A DNA stretch of 7,182 bases, taken from assembly GCA_030673345.1 (NCBI GenBank), contig DAOVJH010000071.1, positions 1-7,182 of the forward strand, written 5' to 3'. The notes under the pieces were generated by a model. It saw only the letters and a program-made list of their open reading frames with translations. It had not been told where the DNA came from and did no database searches. Positions 1 to 6,183 of the stretch are shown piece by piece (the stretch's first letter is position 1; each line of letters opens with the position of its first letter). The position numbers and the translations under genes are program-made. The stretch is from Pseudomonadota bacterium. GTDB taxonomy: Bacteria > Pseudomonadota > Gammaproteobacteria > SZUA-229.

Positions 1-2505
1 CCTGAGTACCGAACTGCGAATTCTATCAAATTCCTGCTCTATCAGCGCGTTTCCAGTGACAAATCGTGCACGAATTAAGGCCTGATGCTCCCAGGTCCAG
101 GCTTTTTCCAGCTGGTATGTCTCAAATGCCGAAATACTGCTGACCATCATGCCCGAATGACCGTCTGGCCGCAGTCGGGTATCCGCTTCATACAGCATGC
201 CTGAATAGGTTCGGGTATTCAAAAAATGAATAACCCGCTGCGCCACACGCGCAAAAAAGCTCTGGTTATCGATGCATTTTTCACCCGTGGTTAGCTGCTT
301 TTCTCCACTGCTATTGTGGACGAAGATGATATCAAGATCAGAGCCGTAACCCAGCTCATTTCCACCCATCTTTCCATAAGCCACGATCGATATACCGGGC
401 TGAAAAGACTCACCATTTATGATACAGCTCGGCTCACCATATTTTTCGACCATAGCCCGCCATGAAAAATCGAGAATCTTTTCTAATAACACGTTCGCCA
501 GATCCGTAAGACGGTCGGAGACCGTTTCTACCGGTTCCTCATAAAACACATCGAGCATGGCCACCGTAAATACCATCTGCCGTTTGAATTGCCGCATCCT
601 GTCCATCTGCAGCTCAAGATCTGCATCCGCATTGACGCTATCACCTTCGATACGCTCCAGCTCCAGTTGCAACAGATGCCTGACATCATATTGCCGGCGA
701 AATGCCTCTGCTGTACTGAGCAGGCTATCCAGTAAAATCGGATATTTTGTTAAGCGTTCCGTAAACCATTCACTGGCTGAGCACAAGGTCAGCATCTGCA
801 ACTGTATGGTCGGGTATTCACTGAGCAGACTGATATAAACCTTACGCCCGGCCAGCGCTTTGATTATCCGACAGATACGATCGATCAATACCGTCTGGCC
901 TGGATAATCAGCAATCTTCTCGATTAACGATTCCATTAACTGCGCTAGCAGGCGGGCAGTATCACCGGTTAAATGCTTTACCTGTGACCGGGAACGTAAC
1001 TGCGCTAGCAGGTCGATGACCTCATCAGCGCTACTGTAACCCAAAGACTCAAGATATTGCCTGACGCCTTCTTTTTCATCGTCACTGGCATCTACTTCTG
1101 CCCAGAACAACGCAAACGGCGAGACACTGTCATCCTGCTCTTCACCCTCAGAAGCGATAAGGTTCTGAAAAACAGCGTCAACTGCGTTCTGGTGAAACGA
1201 TAACTGCTCTAGTAATTCATCCCAGCTCTGCACCTGCATCGCAAGACACAATCGCTGCTGCAATAGTTTATCATCAGGCAGCGTATGCGTTTGTTTATCA
1301 TTCTGCATCTGCAACCGATTTTCTAATTTTCGCAAGAACCAGTACGCCTGAATCAAGTGTTCTACTTCCTGTTTCTGCAGATAATTTTTTTCAGCCAATA
1401 ATTTCAGGACATTGATCAAACTGCGCTCACGTAATTCCGGCTCTCGTCCGGCACGTATCAACTGCAGAGTCTGGCCAATAAATTCGATCTCACGGATGCC
1501 GCCCGGCCCAAGCTTGACATTATTAGTCATGCGCTTACGCTTCATCTGGGCATTGATCATCGCTTTCATCTCACGGATCGATTCGATCATACTGAAATCC
1601 AGGTAACGCCGATAGACAAATGGCGTCAGCATTGACTGCAGGTATTTTTTATCGTTATCACGCCCTGTGATCAGCCTGGCCTTGATCATGGCGTAACGCT
1701 CCCAGTCTCTACCCTGTAACTGATAGTATTGTTCTACACCGGAAAAACTCATCGCCATCGGCCCGCTTTCACCAAAAGGCCGCAACCTTGTATCCACACG
1801 GTAGACAAAACCATCGGCAGTCACTTCATCCAGCACTTTGACCAGCTTCCGTATCACCGCCAGATAAAATTCATAATGAGACTTTCTACGCGGCCCGGGG
1901 GTTTCACCATCATCCGCAAAGGTGAAAATCAGATCGATATCCGAAGAAAAATTAAGCTCACCTCCACCCATTTTGCCCATGGCAAAGACCAGTAGGGACT
2001 GCTCTTCACCGTTCGCATCCAGCGGCATACCAAACGTTTCGGCCTGCTGCTTTTCGAGGTGATGCAATGTGATAGCCACCATGGCTTCGGCGAAATCAGT
2101 AAGTTCCTGAAGAATAACTTCCGTATCGGCCAGCAGGTTCAGATCTCGCCATGCGATGCGCAACATCTCCTGCTGACGCAAGACTCGCAATGCAGACATC
2201 AGGCCGCTCTCATCACTGTTTGAAGTTACCGTCTGACTGACGATTTCCTGATAGTCTTCAATGGTTCGTGTTGATCCAAAGCCTTCTGCCAGCAAGCTAT
2301 AAAAACGCTCCGGATAACGGATACAGTTACGTGCTACAAAATCACTGCACGCCCAGGTTTTGCCAAGTGCAGAAAGAGGCAGATCCTGATCCGGATCTAA
2401 CTCTTTTGCTTCACATGATTGACACCAGTCGTCCCAGAAATTTTCTACGACGGATAGCAGTGTGTCAGGAACCTGGGCTAGAAGATCAGTAGGTACAGAA
2501 GGCAT
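1..2505 (-). CDS. glnE: Bifunctional glutamine synthetase adenylyltransferase / adenylyl-removing enzyme GlnE (C-terminus cut by window edge)
   Basis: GlnE is cytoplasmic. It adds AMP to glutamine synthetase (GlnA) to inactivate it and removes it by phosphorolysis, under control of PII protein and glutamine. I translated 835 codons in one unbroken frame from ATG at 2503-2505 to the window edge. Both nucleotidyltransferase halves are visible. The N-terminal (adenylyl-removing) half has GKMGGGELNFSSDIDLIF at about residues 177-194 (D189 and D191 are the likely metal ligands) and DTRLRPFGESGP from 238. A linker follows with GPGGIREIEF near 333-342. The C-terminal (adenylylating) half has YGKMGGNELGYGSDLDIIF at about 710-728 (D723, D725) and DTRLRP at 775-780. 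E. coli GlnE has 946 residues, so about 110 are missing, all beyond the left edge. A stop at 2527-2529 in the same frame leaves no earlier start, yet no clear Shine-Dalgarno precedes the ATG. It lies downstream of pit on the same strand after 180 bases. Identification is secure; the start is less so. Confidence 0.97.
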   Translation of the reverse strand, partial: MPSVPTDLLAQVPDTLLSVVENFWDDWCQSCEAKELDPDQDLPLSALGKTWACSDFVARNCIRYPERFYSLLAEGFGSTRTIEDYQEIVSQTVTSNSDESGLMSALRVLRQQEMLRIAWRDLNLLADTEVILQELTDFAEAMVAITLHHLEKQQAETFGMPLDANGEEQSLLVFAMGKMGGGELNFSSDIDLIFTFADDGETPGPRRKSHYEFYLAVIRKLVKVLDEVTADGFVYRVDTRLRPFGESGPMAMSFSGVEQYYQLQGRDWERYAMIKARLITGRDNDKKYLQSMLTPFVYRRYLDFSMIESIREMKAMINAQMKRKRMTNNVKLGPGGIREIEFIGQTLQLIRAGREPELRERSLINVLKLLAEKNYLQKQEVEHLIQAYWFLRKLENRLQMQNDKQTHTLPDDKLLQQRLCLAMQVQSWDELLEQLSFHQNAVDAVFQNLIASEGEEQDDSVSPFALFWAEVDASDDEKEGVRQYLESLGYSSADEVIDLLAQLRSRSQVKHLTGDTARLLAQLMESLIEKIADYPGQTVLIDRICRIIKALAGRKVYISLLSEYPTIQLQMLTLCSASEWFTERLTKYPILLDSLLSTAEAFRRQYDVRHLLQLELERIEGDSVNADADLELQMDRMRQFKRQMVFTVAMLDVFYEEPVETVSDRLTDLANVLLEKILDFSWRAMVEKYGEPSCIINGESFQPGISIVAYGKMGGNELGYGSDLDIIFVHNSSGEKQLTTGEKCIDNQSFFARVAQRVIHFLNTRTYSGMLYEADTRLRPDGHSGMMVSSISAFETYQLEKAWTWEHQALIRARFVTGNALIEQEFDRIRSSVLR

Positions 2506-2685
2506 TAAACGGTTATTGGTTGGTCGTTAGTATTAGTCAGCAAACTCAGCCTACTTTATAACACGATAACACGCGGGGTGAGCACGTATTTACCATGGCC
2601 AGACAGGTATTGTGCGCAGTTATAAACCCACCCCAACTGTCCAGCTTTATCATTTACCGCTTGCCAGCGACAAAAAACAAACAAC
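2506..2685. other. Intergenic gap between pit and glnE
   Basis: This 180-base stretch separates two genes read on the minus strand. I found no convincing sigma70 or sigma54 promoter: TATAAA- and TATAAC-like hexamers occur on the minus strand, but none has a good -35 at 16-18 bases. I found no intrinsic terminator with a GC-rich stem followed by a T-run after pit. A T-rich tract (2671-2685, read on the minus strand) directly follows the pit stop, but the only stem before it is a weak AT-rich one inside the end of pit. Whether glnE is cotranscribed with pit or has its own promoter cannot be decided from sequence alone. Confidence 0.5.
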
Positions 2686-3951
2686 TCAGCTGAAGATACC
2701 TTTTAAGGTAAAGAAGAACAGGATAGAAAGTAACGCACCTGCTGGAAGCGTTACGATCCATGACATAAAGATGTTGCGGATGACCGTTAGATTCAACGCA
2801 GCCATGCCACGCGCCAGGCCAACACCTAACACTGCACCGACCAGTGTATGTGTCGTCGAAATCGGCAAGCCCGTTCCTGATGCCAGCACGACCGTGGTAG
2901 CGGCGGCTAGTGTCGCAGCAAAACCACGGCTTGGCGTCAGCTCGGTAATCTGATTTCCAACGGTAGCAATAACTTTTTTACCGTACATGACCAGGCCGAT
3001 CACGATACCGATACCGCCTAGACCCAATACCCATATTGGCAACATCGATTTGGACGCAACTTCACCACCGCTCTGCACGATACTGACTACCGCAGCGACA
3101 GGCCCGATAGCATTGGCCACATCATTAGAACCATGCGCAAATGCCATAGCGCAGGCGGTAAGCACCATCAATACACCAAATACCCTTTCAACATTGGTGA
3201 AGTGGAATTTTTTATCTGCTTTGGGATCGTGCTTGATCGTATTCACATACACTCTGCCCGCTATCATGATCAAAAAGCCGATAAACAAAGCGTAAAGATA
3301 TTGCTCCAATGATGACAGTTCCAGGCCAACATGTTTCAAACCTTTCACCAATGTCACCAGTGAAATAATGAAACCAACCAGGAACATATACAAAGGGACA
3401 TATTTTTTGGCATTTTCAAAGGGATGTTCGGTATCGAGTATCAGACTCTGCACACTGCGGAACAGCATGAAAGCGATAAACCCGGCAAGCACGGGAGACA
3501 CCACCCAACTGGCGACAATAAAACCGACTTTATCCCAGTGTACCGCTTCCGTGCCAATGCCCACCATGGCAAAACCCACGATAGCACCGACGATCGAATG
3601 CGTCGTTGAAACAGGCCAGCCATTTTTTGATGCTATCAGCAACCAGATACCGGCTGCTAATAATGACGCAAGCATTCCGTAGAGCAATAACTCCGGGTTG
3701 GCAGATAACAGGTCGGCATCAACGATGCCTTTACGGATGGTTTTAGTAACCTGTCCACCGGCAAGAATAGCACCGGCAAATTCGAAAACGGCAGCAATTA
3801 TCACCGCCTGCTTGATCGTTAGTGCTTTGGAACCCACCGAGGTCGCCATCGCATTAGCAACATCGTTGGCGCCGATACCCCAGGCCATGAACAGGCCAAA
3901 AACTGCGGCAAGGATGAGAAAAACTGTACCGTACTGAGCAATAATTTCCAC
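2686..3951 (-). CDS. pit: PiT-family inorganic phosphate transporter
   Basis: This is an inner-membrane permease of 421 residues that takes up inorganic phosphate, in this family coupled to protons or sodium and often as a metal-phosphate complex. The two inverted PiT repeats are clear. The first carries GANDVANA at residues 27-34 and STTHSIVGA at 115-123; the second carries HGSNDVANAIGP at 273-284 and STTHTLVGAVLGVG at 365-378. The rest is a series of long hydrophobic segments (for example residues 8-25, 46-65, 92-108, 142-163, 187-204, 219-232, 257-272, 305-324, 393-416), with a charged cytoplasmic-type loop near 240-255. The start is GTG at 3949-3951, preceded by AGGGG with a 6-base spacer; this ribosome-binding site overlaps the stop codon of the upstream DUF47 gene, so translational coupling is likely. 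The ion used (H+ or Na+) cannot be told from the sequence. The length is typical for DUF47-linked PiT proteins and shorter than E. coli PitA (about 499). Confidence 0.96.
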   Translation of the reverse strand: MEIIAQYGTVFLILAAVFGLFMAWGIGANDVANAMATSVGSKALTIKQAVIIAAVFEFAGAILAGGQVTKTIRKGIVDADLLSANPELLLYGMLASLLAAGIWLLIASKNGWPVSTTHSIVGAIVGFAMVGIGTEAVHWDKVGFIVASWVVSPVLAGFIAFMLFRSVQSLILDTEHPFENAKKYVPLYMFLVGFIISLVTLVKGLKHVGLELSSLEQYLYALFIGFLIMIAGRVYVNTIKHDPKADKKFHFTNVERVFGVLMVLTACAMAFAHGSNDVANAIGPVAAVVSIVQSGGEVASKSMLPIWVLGLGGIGIVIGLVMYGKKVIATVGNQITELTPSRGFAATLAAATTVVLASGTGLPISTTHTLVGAVLGVGLARGMAALNLTVIRNIFMSWIVTLPAGALLSILFFFTLKGIFS

Positions 3952-3960
3952 AACAATCCC

Positions 3961-4641
3961 CTACCTTGCTAGCATCAACTGTAAACGACTTCCCACTCCT
4001 TGAGATTTATCTGCCACTTCACCAGTTCCCTCGATGATCTTGTACAAAAACATTGCTTCGATAGGCGGCAGTTCATTTTCAATTTTGAATATCTTGGTAC
4101 GAATAGCTGCCTGCAAGTTGTCGGTATCACTTTCGATACTATCCAGCTTGGTGATCATATCGGCGACTATCTGTATCTCCTGACCGCTGAAACCTGTTTC
4201 GACGAGCTCGTCTAACTCATTAATGGCTTTTCTTGCCTGCTTACAGGCAGCAACACAACGAGTAACAAAACGGATGTAATCTTCCTGGATGATTTCAGGC
4301 AGCAACATACGTCGCCCGAGAACGGTGCCTGCAATATCTTTTGCCTGGTTTGCAACCCTGTCCTGCATCAGCAGTACTTCTAACAGATCCTGACGAGATA
4401 CCGGCATGAACAGGCCTTTCGGGAGATTCAGTCGCAGCTCTTTTTTAAGTACGTCCGCTTCTTTTTCAAGATCGGAAATAATCTGCTGAAGCCTGGCGAC
4501 CTCATCCCAATCTTCATTGATAACAGCATTAAACAGGGGAATTAACTCGGATGCACAGGCGTAAACTCTTGACATGTGCTTTTGCAGGGGACTGACTGGC
4601 GAACTGCCAAAAATCCCACCCATATAACCACCTTTGGCCAT
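3961..4641 (-). CDS. PhoU-like DUF47 family protein (TIGR00153), putative regulator or partner of Pit
   Basis: This is a soluble, mostly alpha-helical protein of the DUF47/PhoU-like family that is habitually encoded just before a PiT transporter; the Sinorhizobium meliloti orfA-pit operon is the described example. It is thought to modulate phosphate uptake, but its biochemical activity is not established. Seen here are the family-type N-terminus MGGIFGSSPVSPLQKHM and long amphipathic helices rich in E, K, L and D, including a helix with DLEKEADVLKKELR, then QDRVANQAKDIAG and a C-terminal EGTGEVADKSQGVGSRL segment. I chose ATG at 4639-4641 because GGAG lies 8 bases upstream and the resulting 226 residues match the usual family length. 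A longer reading from TTG at 4722 adds 27 residues with no ribosome-binding site or family resemblance. ATG at 4621-4623 (start of MGGIF) is a possible alternative. The gene ends in TAG, 9 bases before the pit GTG and in the same frame. Confidence 0.9.
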   Translation of the reverse strand: MAKGGYMGGIFGSSPVSPLQKHMSRVYACASELIPLFNAVINEDWDEVARLQQIISDLEKEADVLKKELRLNLPKGLFMPVSRQDLLEVLLMQDRVANQAKDIAGTVLGRRMLLPEIIQEDYIRFVTRCVAACKQARKAINELDELVETGFSGQEIQIVADMITKLDSIESDTDNLQAAIRTKIFKIENELPPIEAMFLYKIIEGTGEVADKSQGVGSRLQLMLAR

Positions 4642-4771
4642 CTTTATATCTCCCCCAAACACTATTGCTCGGTATAATCTTTCGGACTTAATTTTTAGCG
4701 CATTGTAATAACTTCGTAACAAAAGGAAAGCTTTTTTTGCATTATTTTCAAAATAGTTTTAACGTGTTGTA
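4642..4771. promoter_or_regulatory. Divergent control region between the DUF47-pit operon and argE
   Basis: Two operons diverge from these 130 AT-rich bases, so promoters for both must lie here or in the flanking codons. A perfect TATAAT stands on the plus strand at 4673-4678, about 94 bases before argE, but no -35 sits 16-18 bases upstream and there is no extended TG. For the minus-strand operon a TACAAT hexamer (4702-4707 on the complement) also lacks a good -35. TATTTTCAAAATA at 4743-4755 is a perfect 13-base inverted repeat with a central C, 16 bases before the argE ATG, and could be an operator. I looked for an ArgR box in front of argE and found no acceptable match. The role is inferred from gene orientation; the exact sites are uncertain. 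Confidence 0.5.
4705..4722 (-). promoter_or_regulatory. Degenerate direct repeat resembling a PhoB box, upstream of DUF47-pit
   Basis: On the plus strand GTAATAA (4705-4711) and GTAACAA (4716-4722) are direct repeats 11 bases apart, one helical turn, which is the geometry of a PhoB box. Read on the minus strand toward the phosphate operon they are TTGTTAC and TTATTAC. They match the E. coli half-site CTGTCAT only weakly (about 4 and 3 of 7). The position, about 64 bases before the DUF47 start, and the phosphate-related target make the idea reasonable, but the sequence match alone does not support it strongly. Confidence 0.2.
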
Positions 4772-5947
4772 ATGACTAAGAATATTCCTGACCTCAAGTC
4801 GCTGATCCAGCAGGTTTTAAGCACACCTTCGATAAGCTGTACATCGGCAGATATCGATCAGGGTAATCTACACGTCATCCATTTACTCGCCAGCTGGTTT
4901 GAGAGTCTCGGTTTTAAATGCGAGATTCAGATACTGGATGAGGGGAAAAACAAGGCCAATCTGATCGCCACATTAGGCTCAGGCAATAACGGACTAGTAC
5001 TTGCCGGGCACACCGATACCGTTCCATACGACGAAAACCGCTGGCAGGTAGAACCCTTCGGACTCACTGAAAAAGATAACCGTTTTTATGGACTGGGCAG
5101 CTGCGATATGAAATCATTTTTTGCTGTCATCATCGAAGCATTAAAATCTATCGATCTAAACAAGATTAAACAGCCGTTAATTATCCTGGCCACGGCAGAT
5201 GAAGAAACCAGCATGTCGGGCGCCAAAGCTATCGCCAAACATGCCGATAAACTTGGTCTTAAAAATGCGCGTTATGCGGTTATCGGCGAGCCGACCAATA
5301 TGCAACCCGTACGCATGCACAAAGGCATGATGATGGAAGCTATTCAGCTCACCGGCCAGGCAGGCCACTCCAGCAATCCGGCGCTGGGTAATAATGCGCT
5401 GGAAGCTATGCACAAGGTCATCAGTGAATTATTAAGCTGGCGTGATGAATTACAGAGCAAATACAAAAACCCTTTATTCGAAGTCCCGGTTCCAACCATG
5501 AACTTTGGCCATATTCACGGTGGCGACAATCCCAACCGTATCTGTGGCAGCTGTGAGTTACAGATCGATATTCGGCCGCTGCCAGGGATGAAAACGTCAG
5601 ATCTGCGCGCAGAGATGCAGCAGCGGTTAAAACATGTATTGCAGGAAACCGGAACCCAGTTCAAAACGGTGCCGCTGTTTGACGGCGTCGATGCCATGGA
5701 GACTGAAAAAAATTCTGAACTGGTAAAACTCGCGGAAAAGATGACCAGCAGCGAATCACAGGCTGTCGCTTTTGGCACCGAAGCCCCTTATTACAATGCG
5801 ATAGGGCTGGATACTATCGTGATGGGGCCTGGCAGCATCCAGCAAGCACATCAGCCGGATGAATATATCGAGATGAAAGCATTGAACCCGGCAGTTGATA
5901 TCATCCGACAATTGATCGAACATTATTGCTGTTCGAACCGTTTCTGA
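4772..5947 (+). CDS. argE: N-acetylornithine deacetylase (M20 family)
   Basis: ArgE is a cytoplasmic zinc hydrolase that converts N2-acetylornithine to ornithine and acetate, the fifth step of linear arginine synthesis. It has 391 residues (E. coli ArgE 383). The M20 metal-site motifs are complete: LAGHTDTVPYD at 77-87 (H80, D82), GLGSCDMKSFF at 107-117 (bridging D112), TADEETSMSG at 141-150 (general base E144, ligand E145), IGEPTNMQPVRMHKG from 171 (E173), and GPGSIQQAHQPDEY at 352-365 (H360). The dimerisation lid holds GQAGHSSNPALGNNA (H199) and GHIHGGDNPNRICG. HKG and AHQPDEY favour ArgE over its relative DapE. The ATG at 4772 is the only sensible start, because an in-frame stop lies at 4760-4762 and the N-terminus aligns with E. 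coli ArgE, although no Shine-Dalgarno is visible. It is transcribed alone and away from the DUF47-pit operon. argA, which often lies near argE in related bacteria, is not in this window. Confidence 0.96.
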   Translation: MTKNIPDLKSLIQQVLSTPSISCTSADIDQGNLHVIHLLASWFESLGFKCEIQILDEGKNKANLIATLGSGNNGLVLAGHTDTVPYDENRWQVEPFGLTEKDNRFYGLGSCDMKSFFAVIIEALKSIDLNKIKQPLIILATADEETSMSGAKAIAKHADKLGLKNARYAVIGEPTNMQPVRMHKGMMMEAIQLTGQAGHSSNPALGNNALEAMHKVISELLSWRDELQSKYKNPLFEVPVPTMNFGHIHGGDNPNRICGSCELQIDIRPLPGMKTSDLRAEMQQRLKHVLQETGTQFKTVPLFDGVDAMETEKNSELVKLAEKMTSSESQAVAFGTEAPYYNAIGLDTIVMGPGSIQQAHQPDEYIEMKALNPAVDIIRQLIEHYCCSNRF

Positions 5948-6007
5948 ACCACCACAGTAAAACCGGCAGCACTCGATAATCTATCCGACAATCAGCCCGG
6001 CGGAAAT

Positions 6008-6025
6008 AACCGTTAGCAGCCGGTT
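6008..6025 (+). other. Weak hairpin downstream of argE
   Basis: AACCG (6008-6012) and CGGTT (6021-6025) can pair as a 5-base stem around an 8-base loop, 61 bases after the argE stop. No T-run follows, so it is not a standard intrinsic terminator. It may be coincidental. Confidence 0.2.
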
Positions 6026-6041
6026 AACAGGATAATACATG

Positions 6042-6057
6042 CGTCCATGGATGGACG
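6042..6057. repeat. 16-base palindrome A in the argE-ppnN spacer
   Basis: CGTCCATGGATGGACG is a perfect inverted repeat of 7-base arms around GG; as RNA it would fold as a 6-base stem with a UGGA loop. It sits between convergent genes, where a bidirectional terminator would be expected, but no T-run follows on either strand. A protein-binding site is an alternative. It resembles the palindrome at 6158-6173. Confidence 0.6.
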
Positions 6058-6091
6058 ATATTTAGAGTAAGTCAGGAGCCGTTACCGAAGA

Positions 6092-6166
6092 ATGTTACGT
6101 GCCAGTCCAGCTACGAGTCCAGCGACGAGTCCAGCAACAAATCATAAGATCCTTCACCATCAATAA
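6092..6166 (+). CDS. Possible 24-codon micro-ORF with three SPAT repeats
   Basis: I do not recognise this. ATG at 6092 opens a frame of 24 codons encoding MLRA, then SPAT three times, then NHKILHHQ and TAA at 6164-6166. The three repeat units differ at only two columns, and both are synonymous third codon positions (GCT/GCG/GCA for Ala, ACG/ACG/ACA for Thr), which is what translated DNA would show. However, two columns three bases apart can share a codon phase by chance. An AGGAG at 6074-6078 lies 13 bases before the ATG, farther than ideal. The stop lies inside the palindrome at 6158-6173. It may equally be non-coding tandem repeat DNA. Confidence 0.15.
   Translation: MLRASPATSPATSPATNHKILHHQ
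6105..6140. repeat. 12-base tandem repeat, three copies
   Basis: Three adjacent units, GTCCAGCTACGA (6105-6116), GTCCAGCGACGA (6117-6128) and GTCCAGCAACAA (6129-6140), share 10 of 12 columns. The period is a multiple of three. The array lies between two 16-base palindromes in the spacer between convergent genes. Function is unknown; replication slippage is the simplest origin. Confidence 0.85.
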
Positions 6167-6173
6167 ATTGATG
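6158..6173. repeat. 16-base palindrome B, just after the ppnN stop
   Basis: CATCAATAAATTGATG is a perfect inverted repeat of 7-base arms around AA, starting 11 bases downstream of the ppnN stop codon (reading on the minus strand). As RNA it would form a 6-base AU-rich stem with a 4-base loop. There is no T-run after it on the minus strand, so a role as the ppnN terminator is possible but weakly supported. It has the same 7+2+7 design as palindrome A. Confidence 0.6.
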
Positions 6174-6183
6174 TCAGAAAACA

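Noticed and set aside
557..838. 93-codon open frame on the plus strand
   Set aside because: It lies antisense within glnE, whose conserved frame is continuous here; the protein has no recognisable domain. The same applies to frames at 1412-1606, 1729-1995 and 2268-2492.
2688..2710. Terminator at the end of pit (TACCTT / AAGGTA stem followed by a T-rich tract)
   Set aside because: The stem is six AT-rich pairs inside the coding sequence and is separated from the T-rich stretch by more than ten bases, so it does not fit an intrinsic terminator.
2612..3682. Several plus-strand open frames (2612-2953, 2987-3295, 3368-3682 and others)
   Set aside because: They are antisense shadows of the PiT gene; their Thr/Pro/Ala-rich composition is the complement of the membrane-protein codons.
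4642..4722. 27-residue N-terminal extension of the DUF47 protein from TTG at 4722
   Set aside because: No ribosome-binding site precedes the TTG, the extension is outside the usual family length, and a strong GGAG stands 8 bases before ATG 4641.
4737..4754. ArgR box upstream of argE
   Set aside because: Only the right half-site (TTTCA) resembles the consensus; the left half matches at about one of five positions.
6039..6065. 8-codon ORF (ATG at 6039) with an AGGA six bases upstream, overlapping palindrome A
   Set aside because: The Shine-Dalgarno spacing is good, but eight codons are too few to support a gene, and the ATGs arise from the palindrome itself.
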